The position numbers and the translations under genes are program-made. A stretch of DNA of 64,000 nucleotides, from positions 4,055,332 to 4,119,331 of the forward strand of contig JAINUF010000027.1 of assembly GCA_029718625.1 (NCBI GenBank). The letters are read 5' to 3'. The notes beneath the pieces are model-generated. The model was not told where the DNA came from and did not search any database. It saw only the letters and a program-made list of their open reading frames with translations. The first letter of the stretch is position 1. Every line of letters begins with the position of its first letter. Positions 35,964 to 47,616 of the stretch are shown here, in pieces. The stretch is from Synaphobranchus kaupii. Its lineage: Eukaryota > Chordata > Actinopteri > Anguilliformes > Synaphobranchidae.

Positions 35964-36225
35964 AGATAGTTGAATTAGCACCATCTTGTGGTCAAAATGT
36001 GGTAGTACTATGTGAAATACAAGGATATGAGATGTATATCACATATAGCACTACCACATTTTGACCACTAGATGGTGCCATTTCAACTATGTTAAAATGG
36101 CACCATCTTTTGGTCAAAACGTGGTAGTACTGTTATATACAAGGCTATGAGATGGCCAACTTCAAACTCTAATTAAACTTCATGGGGGGATTTAACGTCA
36201 CCATTTTCACTGTGCATATTTATAA
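35819..36225. repeat. Large inverted repeat with hairpins (upstream of U6)
   Basis: Arms 35819-35963 and 36091-36225. Same organisation as at 30782, with a private change CATCTTTTGG for CATCTTGTGG that weakens one motif. Confidence 0.88.
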
Positions 36226-36761
36226 CAGCCTGGTCTCACTCCCAAGTCGTCACATAGCGACGCTTGGGCAGCTCCTACGGCGTCATCCTTTAGACGCAGA
36301 AGGAGGCCTTTTGCGTCATTATTTGACGCACTCGTCTCGAATTTACGAATCCTACTATGGCGAAGGCTTTGCTCGTGATAACCGACTGCGAGCATGCCCG
36401 CTCAGTCTTCGCCGTGTGCGCGGAGATCTTTCTGATTTCGTGATTCCCGTACCCCATCCCCAACCCCTAAACATAACCTCACAGGAGTTCATGTAACTCG
36501 GGCTCATGCCCGAACTGTTAAGATAGTGGGCGAGCCCGACCACAAGAGTTCACGTAACTCTCTACCAGATGAAGAAAAAATAAAAATAAAAAAGCATAAT
36601 ATCAAAGTGCCACAACCAAAGACAAATTATGTGGCCACAATCGTCAATATACGACGCAAAAGGCTGCGTCAATATACGACGCAAAAGGCTACCTTTGGCG
36701 TCACATAGCGACGCTTGGGCAGAAGCGTCGCTATGTGACGAGTCCGCGTGAGACCACGTTG
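36226..36761. mobile_element. TIR element, intact 536-bp copy (U6)
   Basis: Same length and ends as the U5 copy. Target duplication TTTATAA at 36219-36225 and 36762-36768. Confidence 0.85.
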
Positions 36762-36809
36762 TTTATAAATATATGAAAAATATGCCTTCCACCAAAGTCT
36801 ACACGCCCC

Positions 36810-39800
36810 CTGCCACTCAGTTCCCCGCTCACACCGGTCTGGGATCCATGCACGCTGTGCTCAAGTACGGCGCAAACACATTCTTTACAGTCTAGGGGGA
36901 AGTCGTTTCCCCAGCAAAAGCTCATCACAATATCCCCGGTTCCACTGGCTCCGTCGCACTGACCGGCTCTGCAGTACGCCACCGTACACACAACACAACA
37001 CATTCGCACAGAAATAAAAGCTAACCAAACTTAAACCAAACGAAAAGAAAATACACTGTCAAACATTTCGGGAGCTCAGAGGCAGGCAAGCCACCCTCTC
37101 TCGCTCACCCTCCGTCAATTCTCCCCTTTCACTCCAGGTGCGTTCCATTTATTCCCTCAGGAAACCCAGCCCCTTGCGTCCCCACTTCAATCAATCAATT
37201 CCCCCATGAGTACCAACCACTCATTCAATCATTCAATCCCGTTCCGCAATTATCCAATTTACTACTACAAAATCCACTCTCATTCCCTCCTCACTGAGGA
37301 AGACCACAAAACATGTTACACACAATGTGCATGTGACACAGCCAGTGTGTGCATGTGATTGGTTGACGTGAGCAGGAGCAAACCAGGGTGCATTCACAAA
37401 TGCAGAATCACACAGACAAATGCATTGTTGAAAATCAACAATGGGGTAGCTGCCAGCAGCTAGCACCACAGAGGGTGAGTCCCAATATTCCTCGCTCCTC
37501 ACCTCCACTCATCTCCTACCCGGAAGTATGCAAAAGTACAAGTAGTTGCACGTACAGCATAAAGTGTACCTGACATTGCAGTTTGCGTCATTTAATTAAT
37601 ATGTAACCATTAATATGTAATCAGCAATATTAGATTAGGACACAAAGATCGGCTTCTGGGGCCGGAGGAGAGGAGGTGGTAGTGGAGGAAAGGAGGATGC
37701 ATTTTTGGAGTCTTGTGATGCACACAGTGCATGGTATTTTTTCAGAGTAAGAGTAGAAGACGTCTGGTCAGAAAAGTGTGAGATGTTAGTAGGGAGCGGG
37801 CTGAGCTATAGCTAGCTATGTTCTGTGAGCTACCAGCCATTCTCAGATCTTGTTACCCTACGCAGAACCAGGGGTCAATTACACTACAAATAACTGTACA
37901 GAACGTGATGTATACACACACTCACATTGCACTATAATATTTCAGGCAGAAAAAGGCATTGGTTATGTATTCATAGTCACACTGAGACTCAGATTTACAA
38001 CTGCAAGAGCTGACAGAGATGCTTCACACACTGAAGAAATAGAAATGTCGTACTAGACAAATGTGTAGCAGGCCTGTACATGTCCAGTAGAGTGGACATG
38101 CCTCCCGCACTGTGAAAGCTAACACTACCACACCGGCGCCTAGATGGTATCCGTCTCTCCTGGAAAAGGTGGCACTACAGATAACGTCACCATTTTGTGC
38201 CAAGCATGGCCATATTCTTTGATATGAATACTAGCTCTGACACCAAAAACTAGACACTCTGCTGCTATTGCTGATTCTGTTACTCAACTGGAGAAGGTCT
38301 GCAGCAAGATAAGTCCGTTTAAAAAAACTGGTCCGAGTCCTGTGGATGGACTCCGAGCTGACTCAGTATAATTTAATCAGCAGAGCTGGTAAGGAAAGAC
38401 AGCAGTAGATATAGTCTATGGCCCACATTTACTGACTGCATCTGCATAGATCTTGTTCTCTTGCTCTAGTTTCAATGAGATACAATTCCTGTCAGAGACA
38501 TGCTCTCTCTCAAACTCAAAACAGATCTTATAGAGTCATATGACACGATGCTGCACTACCGAACAGATCACCTGCTGAAAAGACCACACAGAGAATGCTA
38601 CACAGCAATTTATAATAATCCCAGTAATTGCAGCTGCAAAGCTAATAGCCAGCAGTTTGCTTGTTTATTAGGGGACGTAGCTGCTGGTACCCTATTGTTT
38701 TTGTTCAGATTCTTTTTTTTTCTTTTTTTCTCCCCTTTCACCTAAAATTCCCATGAGCTGGTTTGGCCTAGAATCACCAAACTTGGCAGGCTTGTTGAGA
38801 TTGCCAAACTCTTGTATCCTCTATATCAGTGGTTCCCAACCCTGGTCCTGGAGTACCCCTGTGTATGCTGGTTTTCGTTCCAACCACAATTGCAATACCA
38901 GAATTTTAACAAGCTGTTATTTTTTCTTAATTAGGTGTTTTTATTGTATAGAGAGAACACTTTAAAATCTTTACTCTCTTAAGCCACGTTATGTTAGCAA
39001 TAGCTATGCATGCCATGAAGAAGAAAAAAAACCCATGTTCATTATGCTCATTGTGTTATATTGCAAACAATTACAAAGAAGAAGTAACAACTCAGGTGAT
39101 TAGGCTGATTAACGCAAGTTAAATTTTTTCCTTAACACAATGCAGGTTTGGCTCGTTATCATTTGCTTTGTCTTTGAATTCTTCATTATTTACCAAACGG
39201 TTAGTTTTATTGGCCATGTGGCCACAATTTCACCAATTATGAGCCTAGGACGGCACAGATTTCAGAGGTTTTGGGTCATGGATCCACCCAGGGCAGATTC
39301 CAGACGGTCTTAAGGCTTTGTTGCAGCTGCTGGTCGCACTCTGAGGCCTTAAGACTTGTATCTGCCGTAAATTCTCGACACCTGTAACGGGCCTAGTTCT
39401 TGACATGGATTCTGATACTACAATTCACAAGTGTTGAGATATGAACCAGGCCAAAGTCGTGACAACGAGGCCCTGGGACCTGAGTCTGAGACATAAAAAT
39501 ATACATACCACTGCACCTGGGACACCGGCACACTTCAGAACGTACGCACTGGGTTTGCACACAGATAAACCGGGGCCACAATTGCTGCAGAAAAGCTGGA
39601 GTGAAAAAGAGAGGTTGAAACATGTTTAAAATCACCAATATCTGTTAGCATAAATTATGCGGGAAAACACATGAGAAGCTGTGACTTGGATTATTATTTC
39701 TTCATATATTTATAAATATAAACAGTGAAAATGGTGATGGTTAAATCCCCCCATGAAGTTTAATTAGAGTTTGAAGTTGGCCATCTCATATCCTTGTATA

Positions 39801-39845
39801 TAACAGTACTACCACATTTTGACCACAAGATGGTGCCATTTTAAC
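36810..39845 (+). repeat. Macro-unit core U6 (B lineage, L-kind start)
   Basis: Private changes are a GGCA duplication near 37082, a small deletion in GTTAGTAGGG near 37787 and a deletion of about 13 bp (AGGCTGATTAACGC) near 39105. It ends in X (39551-39845) and array D. Confidence 0.9.
38827..39115 (+). mobile_element. hAT-like terminus fragment (U6)
   Basis: Copy of the fragment at 6485, shortened by the ~13-bp deletion near 39105. The right end is approximate. Confidence 0.4.
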
Positions 39846-41909
39846 GGGTTGGGGTCCGCACGCACTTTTGGGTTGGGGTCCGCACGCACTTTTGGGTTGG
39901 GGTCCGCACGCACTTTTGGGTTGGGGTCCGCACGCACTTTTGGGTTGGGGTCCGCACGCACTTTTGGGTTGGGGTCCGCACGCACTTTTGGGTTGGGGTC
40001 CGCACGCACTTTTGGGTTGGGGTCCGCACGCACTTTTGGGTTGGGGTCCGCACGCACTTTTGGGTTGGGGTCCGCACGCACTTTTGGGTTGGGGTCCGCA
40101 CGCACTTTTGGGTTGGGGTCCGCACGCACTTTTGGGTTGGGGTCCGCACGCACTTTTGGGTTGGGGTCCGCACGCACTTTTGGGTTGGGGTCCGCACGCA
40201 CTTTTGGGTTGGGGTCCGCACGCACTTTTGGGTTGGGGTCCGCACGCACTTTTGGGTTGGGGTCCGCACGCACTTTTGGGTTGGGGTCCGCACGCACTTT
40301 TGGGTTGGGGTCCGCACGCACTTTTGGGTTGGGGTCCGCACGCACTTTTGGGTTGGGGTCCGCACGCACTTTTGGGTTGGGGTCCGCACGCACTTTTGGG
40401 TTGGGGTCCGCACGCACTTTTGGGTTGGGGTCCGCACGCACTTTTGGGTTGGGGTCCGCACGCACTTTTGGGTTGGGGTCCGCACGCACTTTTGGGTTGG
40501 GGTCCGCACGCACTTTTGGGTTGGGGTCCGCACGCACTTTTGGGTTGGGGTCCGCACGCACTTTTGGGTTGGGGTCCGCACGCACTTTTGGGTTGGGGTC
40601 CGCACGCACTTTTGGGTTGGGGTCCGCACGCACTTTTGGGTTGGGGTCCGCACGCACTTTTGGGTTGGGGTCCGCACGCACTTTTGGGTTGGGGTCCGCA
40701 CGCACTTTTGGGTTGGGGTCCGCACGCACTTTTGGGTTGGGGTCCGCACGCACTTTTGGGTTGGGGTCCGCACGCACTTTTGGGTTGGGGTCCGCACGCA
40801 CTTTTGGGTTGGGGTCCGCACGCACTTTTGGGTTGGGGTCCGCACGCACTTTTGGGTTGGGGTCCGCACGCACTTTTGGGTTGGGGTCCGCACGCACTTT
40901 TGGGTTGGGGTCCGCACGCACTTTTGGGTTGGGGTCCGCACGCACTTTTGGGTTGGGGTCCGCACGCACTTTTGGGTTGGGGTCCGCACGCACTTTTGGG
41001 TTGGGGTCCGCACGCACTTTTGGGTTGGGGTCCGCACGCACTTTTGGGTTGGGGTCCGCACGCACTTTTGGGTTGGGGTCCGCACGCACTTTTGGGTTGG
41101 GGTCCGCACGCACTTTTGGGTTGGGGTCCGCACGCACTTTTGGGTTGGGGTCCGCACGCACTTTTGGGTTGGGGTCCGCACGCACTTTTGGGTTGGGGTC
41201 CGCACGCACTTTTGGGTTGGGGTCCGCACGCACTTTTGGGTTGGGGTCCGCACGCACTTTTGGGTTGGGGTCCGCACGCACTTTTGGGTTGGGGTCCGCA
41301 CGCACTTTTGGGTTGGGGTCCGCACGCACTTTTGGGTTGGGGTCCGCACGCACTTTTGGGTTGGGGTCCGCACGCACTTTTGGGTTGGGGTCCGCACGCA
41401 CTTTTGGGTTGGGGTCCGCACGCACTTTTGGGTTGGGGTCCGCACGCACTTTTGGGTTGGGGTCCGCACGCACTTTTGGGTTGGGGTCCGCACGCACTTT
41501 TGGGTTGGGGTCCGCACGCACTTTTGGGTTGGGGTCCGCACGCACTTTTGGGTTGGGGTCCGCACGCACTTTTGGGTTGGGGTCCGCACGCACTTTTGGG
41601 TTGGGGTCCGCACGCACTTTTGGGTTGGGGTCCGCACGCACTTTTGGGTTGGGGTCCGCACGCACTTTTGGGTTGGGGTCCGCACGCACTTTTGGGTTGG
41701 GGTCCGCACGCACTTTTGGGTTGGGGTCCGCACGCACTTTTGGGTTGGGGTCCGCACGCACTTTTGGGTTGGTGTCCGCACGCACTTTTGGGTTGGGGTC
41801 CGCACGCACTTTTGGGTTGGGGTCCGCACGCACTTTTGGGTTGGTGTCCGCACGCACTTTTGGGTTGGGGTCCGCACGCACTTTTGGGTTGGGGTCCGCA
41901 CGCACTTTT
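39846..41909 (+). repeat. 24-bp minisatellite array D (2,064 bp, 86 units)
   Basis: Exactly 86 x 24 bp and almost perfectly homogeneous. The only variants I see are GGTGTCC units at about 41771 and 41843, 72 bp (three units) apart. It has no 20-bp block. The right end is fused to the interior of the TIR element at CCCGCTCAGTC. Confidence 0.98.
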
Positions 41910-42274
41910 CCCGCTCAGTCTTCGCCGTGTGCGCGGAGATCTTTCTGATTTCGTGATTCCCGTACCCCATCCCCAACCCCTAAACATAACCTCACAGGAG
42001 TTCATGTAACTCGGGCTCATGCCCGAACTGTTAAGATAGTGGGCGAGCCCGACCACAAGAGTTCACGTAACTCTCTACCAGATGAAGAAAAAATAAAAAT
42101 AAAAAAGCATAATATCAAAGTGCCACAACCAAAGACAAATTATGTGGCCACAATCGTCAATATACGACGCAAAAGGCTGCGTCAATATACGACGCAAAAG
42201 GCTACCTTTGGCGTCACATAGCGACGCTTGGGCAGAAGCGTCGCTATGTGACGAGTCCGCGTGAGACCACGTTG
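41910..42274 (+). mobile_element. TIR element, 5'-truncated copy (365 bp of 536)
   Basis: Right part of the element only, starting 6 bp further left than the truncated copy at 4045. The left TIR, large inverted repeat and X' are all missing between array D and this point. TTTATAA follows at 42275. Confidence 0.85.
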
Positions 42275-42320
42275 TTTATAAATATATGAAAAATATGCCT
42301 TCCACCAAACTACACGCCCC

Positions 42321-45300
42321 CTGCCACTCAGTTCCCCGCTCACACCGGTCTGGGATCCATGCACGCTGTGCTCAAGTACGGCGCAAACACATTCTTTACA
42401 GTCTAGGGGGAAGTCGTTTCCCCCAGCAAAAGCTCATCACAATATCCACGGTTCCACTGGCTCCGTCGCACTGACCGGCTCTGCAGTACGCCACCGTACA
42501 CACAACACAACACATTCGCACAGAAATAAAAGCTAACCAAACTTAAACCAAACGAAAAGAAAATACACTGTCAAACATTTCGGGAGCTCAGAGGCAAGCC
42601 ACCCTCTCTCGCTCACCCTCCGTCAATTCTCCCCTTTCACTCCAGGTGCGTTCCATTTATTCCCTCAGGAAACCCAGCCCCTTGCGTCCCCACTTCAATC
42701 AATCAATTCCCCCATGAGTACCAACCACTCATTCAATCATTCAATCCCGTTCCGCAATTATCCAATTTACTACTACAAAATCCACTCTCATTCCCTCCTC
42801 ACTGAGGAAGACCACAAAACATGTTACACACAATGTGCATGTGACACAGCCAGTGTGTGCATGTGATTGGTTGACGTGAGCAGGAGCAAACCAGGGTGCA
42901 TTCACAAATGCAGAATCACACAGACAAATGCATTGTTGAAAATCAACAATGGGGTAGCTGCCAGCAGCTAGCACCACAGAGGGTGAGTCCCAATATTCCT
43001 CGCTCCTCACCTCCACTCATCTCCTACCCGGAAGTATGCAAAAGTACAAGTAGTTGCACGTACAGCATAAAGTGTACCTGACATTGCGGTTTGCGTCATT
43101 TAATTAATATGTAACCATTAATATGTAATCAGCAATATTAGATTAGGACACAAAGATCGGCTTCTGGGGCCGGAGGAGAGGAGGTGGTAGTGGAGGAAAG
43201 GAGGATGCATTTTTGGAGTCTTGTGATGCACACAGTGCATGGTATTTTTTCAGAGTAAGAGTAGAAGACGTCTGGTCAGAAAAGTGTGAGATGTTAATGT
43301 GTAGGGAGCGGGCTGAGCTATAGCTAGCTATGTTCTGTGAGCTACCAGCCATTCTCAGATCTTGTTACCCTACGCAGAACCAGGGGTCAATTACACTACA
43401 AATAACTGTACAGAACGTGATGTATACACACACTCACATTGCACTATAATATTTCAGGCAGAAAAAGGCATTGGTTATGTATTCATAGTCACACTGAGAC
43501 TCAGATTTACAACTGCAAGAGCTGACAGAGATGCTTCACACACTGAAGAAATAGAAATGTCGTACTAGACAAATGTGTAGCAGGCCTGTACATGTCCAGT
43601 AGAGTGGACATGCCTCCCGCACTGTGAAAGCTAACACTACCACACCGGCGCCTAGATGGTATCCGTCTCTCCTGGAAAAGGTGGCACTACAGATAACGTC
43701 ACCATTTTGTGCCAAGCATGGCCATATTCTTTGATATGAATACTAGCTCTGACACCAAAAACTAGACACTCTGCTGCTATTGCTGATTCTGTTACTCAAC
43801 TGGAGAAGGTCTGCAGCAAGATAAGTCCGTTTAAAAAAACTGGTCCGAGTCCTGTGGATGGACTCCGAGCTGACTCAGTATAATTTAATCAGCAGAGCTG
43901 GTAAGGAAAGACAGCAGTAGATATAGTCTATGGCCCACATTTACTGACTGCATCTGCATAGATCTTGTTCTCTTGCTCTAGTTTCAATGAGATACAATTC
44001 CTGTCAGAGACATGCTCTCTCTCAAACTCAAAACAGATCTTATAGAGTCATATGACACGATGCTGCACTACCGAACAGATCACCTGCTGAAAAGACCACA
44101 CAGAGAATGCTACACAGCAATTTATAATAATCCCAGTAATTGCAGCTGCAAAGCTAATAGCCAGCAGTTTGCTTGTTTATTAGGGGACGTAGCTGCTGGT
44201 ACCCTATTGTTTTTGTTCAGATTCTTTTTTTTTCTTTTTTTCTCCCCTTTCACCTAAAATTCCCATGAGCTGGTTTGGCCTAGAATCACCAAACTTGGCA
44301 GGCTTGTTGAGATTGCCAAACTCTTGTATCCTCTATATCAGTGGTTCCCAACCCTGGTCCTGGAGTACCCCTGTGTATGCTGGTTTTCGTTCCAACCACA
44401 ATTGCAATACCAGAATTTTAACAAGCTGTTATTTTTTCTTAATTAGGTGTTTTTATTGTATAGAGAGAACACTTTAAAATCTTTACTCTCTTAAGCCACG
44501 TTATGTTAGCAATAGCTATGCATGCCATGAAGAAGAAAAAAAACCCATGTTCATTATGCTCATTGTGTTATATTGCAAACAATTACAAAGAAGAAGTAAC
44601 AACTCAGGTGATTAGGCTCCTAATTAGGTAATTGAACGCAAGTTAAATTTTTTCCTTAACACAATGCAGGTTTGGCTCGTTATCATTTGCTTTGTCTTTG
44701 AATTCTTCATTATTTACCAAACGGTTAGTTTTATTGGCCATGTGGCCACAATTTCACCAATTATGAGCCTAGGACGGCACAGATTTCAGAGGTTTTGGGT
44801 CATGGATCCACCCAGGGCAGATTCCAGACGGTCTTAAGGCTTTGTTGCAGCTGCTGGTCGCACTCTGAGGCCTTAAGACTTGTATCTGCCGTAAATTCTC
44901 GACACCTGTAACGGGCCTAGTTCTTGACATGGATTCTGATACTACAATTCACAAGTGTTGAGATATGAACCAGGCCAAAGTCGTGACAACGAGGCCCTGG
45001 GACCTGAGTCTGAGACATAAAAATATACATACCACTGCACCTGGGACACCGGCACACTTCAGAACGTACGCACTGGGTTTGCACACAGATAAACCGGGGC
45101 CACAATTGCTGCAGAAAAGCTGGAGTGAAAAAGAGAGGTTGAAACATGTTTAAAATCACCAATATCTGTTAGCATAAATTATGCGGGAAAACACATGAGA
45201 AGCTGTGACTTGGATTATTATTTCTTCATATATTTATGAATATAAACAGTGAAAATGGTGATGGTTAAATCCCCCCATGAAGTTTAATTAGAGTTTGAAG

Positions 45301-45369
45301 TTGGCCATCTCATATCCTTGTATATAACAGTACTACCACATTTTGACCACAAGATGGTGCCATTTTAAC
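42321..45369 (+). repeat. Macro-unit core U7 (B lineage, L-kind start)
   Basis: Private changes are ACCAAACTACACG (two bases lost) just upstream, TATCCACGG near 42446 and TTTATGAATATAAACAG near 45235. It ends in X (45075-45369) and array E. Confidence 0.9.
44339..44640 (+). mobile_element. hAT-like terminus fragment (U7)
   Basis: Copy of the fragment at 6485, right end approximate. Confidence 0.4.
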
Positions 45370-46120
45370 GGGTTGGGGTCCGCACGCACTTTTGGGTTGG
45401 GGTCCGCACGCACTTTTGGGTTGGGGTCCGCACGCACTTTTGGGTTGGGGTCCGCACGCACTTTTGGGTTGGGGTCCGCACGCACTTTTGGGTTGGGGTC
45501 CGCACGCACTTTTGGGTTGGGGTCCGCACGCACTTTTGGGTTGGGGTCCGCACGCACTTTTGGGTTGGGGTCCGCACGCACTTTTGGGTTGGGGTCCGCA
45601 CGCACTTTTGGGTTGGGGTCCGCACGCACTTTTGGGTTGGGGTCCGCACGCACTTTTGGGTTGGGGTCCGCACGCACTTTTGGGTTGGGGTCCGCACGCA
45701 CTTTTGGGTTGGGGTCCGCACGCACTTTTGGGTTGGGGTCCGCACGCACTTTTGGGTTGGGGTCCGCACGCACTTTTGGGTTGGGGTCCGCACGCACTTT
45801 TGGGTTGGGGTCCGCACGCACTTTTGGGTTGGGGTCCGCACGCACTTTTGGGTTGGGGTCCGCACGCACTTTTGGGTTGGGGTCCGCACGCACTTTTGGG
45901 TTGGGGTCCGCACGCACTTTTGGGTTGGGGTCCGCACGCACTTTTGGGTTGGGGTCCGCACGCACTTTTGGGTTGGGGTCCGCACGCACTTTTGGGTTGG
46001 GGTCCGCACGCACTTTTGGGTTGGGGTCCGCACGCACTTTTGGGTTGGGGTCCGCACGCACTTTTGGGTTGGGGTCCGCACGCACTTTTGGGTTGGGGTC
46101 CGCACGCACTTTTGGGTTGG

Positions 46121-46300
46121 GGTCCGCACTTTTGGGTTGGGGTTCGCACTTTTGGGTTGGGGTTCGCACTTTTGGGTTGGGGTTCGCACTTTTGGGTTGG
46201 GGTTCGCACTTTTGGGTTGGGGTTCGCACTTTTGGGTTGGGGTTCGCACTTTTGGGTTGGGGTTCGCACTTTTGGGTTGGGGTTCGCACTTTTGGGTTGG
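46121..46300 (+). repeat. Internal 20-bp variant block of array E (9 units)
   Basis: The first unit is transitional, with GTCCGCACTTTT. The other eight have GTTCGCACTTTT. Confidence 0.95.
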
Positions 46301-46380
46301 GGTCCGCACGCACTTTTGGGTTGGGGTCCGCACGCACTTTTGGGTTGGGGTCCGCACGCACTTTTGGGTTGGGGTCCGCA

Positions 46381-46466
46381 CGCACTTTTGGGTTGGGGTT
46401 CGCACTTTTGGGTTGGGGTTCGCACTTTTGGGTTGGGGTTCGCACTTTTGGGTTGGGGTTCGCACT
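46381..46466 (+). repeat. 20-bp variant block at right edge of array E (4 units)
   Basis: Four CGCACTTTTGGGTTGGGGTT units, then CGCACT and the X' border. Confidence 0.95.
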
Positions 46467-46770
46467 GGGTTTGCACACAGATAAATCGGGGCCACAATTG
46501 CTTGCGGGGCTGCAGAAAAGCTGGAGTGAAAAAGAGAGGTTGAAACATGTTTAAAATCATCAATATCTGTTAGCATAAATTATGCGGGAAAACACATGAG
46601 AAGCTGTGACTTGGATTATTATTTCTTCATATATTTATAAATATGCACAGTGAAAATGGTGATGGTTAAATCCCCCCATGAAGTTTAATTAGAGTTTGAA
46701 GTTGGCCATCTCATATCCTTGTATATAACAGTACTACCACATTTTGACCACAAGATGGTGCCATTTTAAC
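46467..46770 (+). repeat. X' segment, right flank of array E
   Basis: 304 bp, a direct repeat of 45075-45369, with A-like markers. Confidence 0.9.
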
Positions 46771-47032
46771 AGATAGTTGAATTAGCACCATCTTGTGGTC
46801 AAAATGTGGTAGTACTATGTGAAATACAAGGATATGAGATGTATATCACATATAGCACTACCACATTTTGACCACTAGATGGTGCCATTTCAACTATGTT
46901 AAAATGGCACCATCTTGTGGTCAAAACGTGGTAGTACTGTTATATACAAGGCTATGAGATGGCCAACTTCAAACTCTAATTAAACTTCATGGGGGGATTT
47001 AACGTCACCATTTTCACTGTGCATATTTATAA
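46626..47032. repeat. Large inverted repeat with hairpins (upstream of U8)
   Basis: Arms 46626-46770 and 46898-47032. Organisation as at 30782. Confidence 0.88.
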
Positions 47033-47568
47033 CAGCCTGGTCTCACTCCCAAGTCGTCACATAGCGACGCTTGGGCAGCTCCTACGGCGTCATCCTTTAG
47101 ACGCAGAAGGAGGCCTTTTGCGTCATTATTTGACGCACTCGTCTCGAATTTACGAATCCTACTATGGCGAAGGCTTTGCTCGTGATAACCGACTGCGAGC
47201 ATGCCCGCTCAGTCTTCGCCGTGTGCGCGGAGATCTTTCTGATTTCGTGATTCCCGTACCCCATCCCCAACCCCTAAACATAACCTCACAGGAGTTCATG
47301 TAACTCGGGCTCATGCCCGAACTGTTAAGATAGTGGGCGAGCCCGACCACAAGAGTTCACGTAACTCTCTACCAGATGAAGAAAAAATAAAAATAAAAAA
47401 GCATAATATCAAAGTGCCACAACCAAAGACAAATTATGTGGCCACAATCGTCAATATACGACGCAAAAGGCTGCGTCAATATACGACGCAAAAGGCTACC
47501 TTTGGCGTCACATAGCGACGCTTGGGCAGAAGCGTCGCTATGTGACGAGTCCGCGTGAGACCACGTTG
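47033..47568. mobile_element. TIR element, intact 536-bp copy (U8)
   Basis: Ends and length as in the U5 copy. Target duplication TTTATAA at 47026-47032 and 47569-47575. Confidence 0.85.
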
Positions 47569-47616
47569 TTTATAAATATATGAAAAATATGCCTTCCACC
47601 AAAGTCTACACGCCCC

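Larger units (their letters stand above)
45370..46466 (+). repeat. 24-bp minisatellite array E with interleaved 20-bp blocks
   Basis: About 31 pure 24-bp units, then nine 20-bp units (46121-46300), four 24-bp units (46301-46380) and four 20-bp units (46381-46466). The alternation of unit types is unique to this array. Confidence 0.98.
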
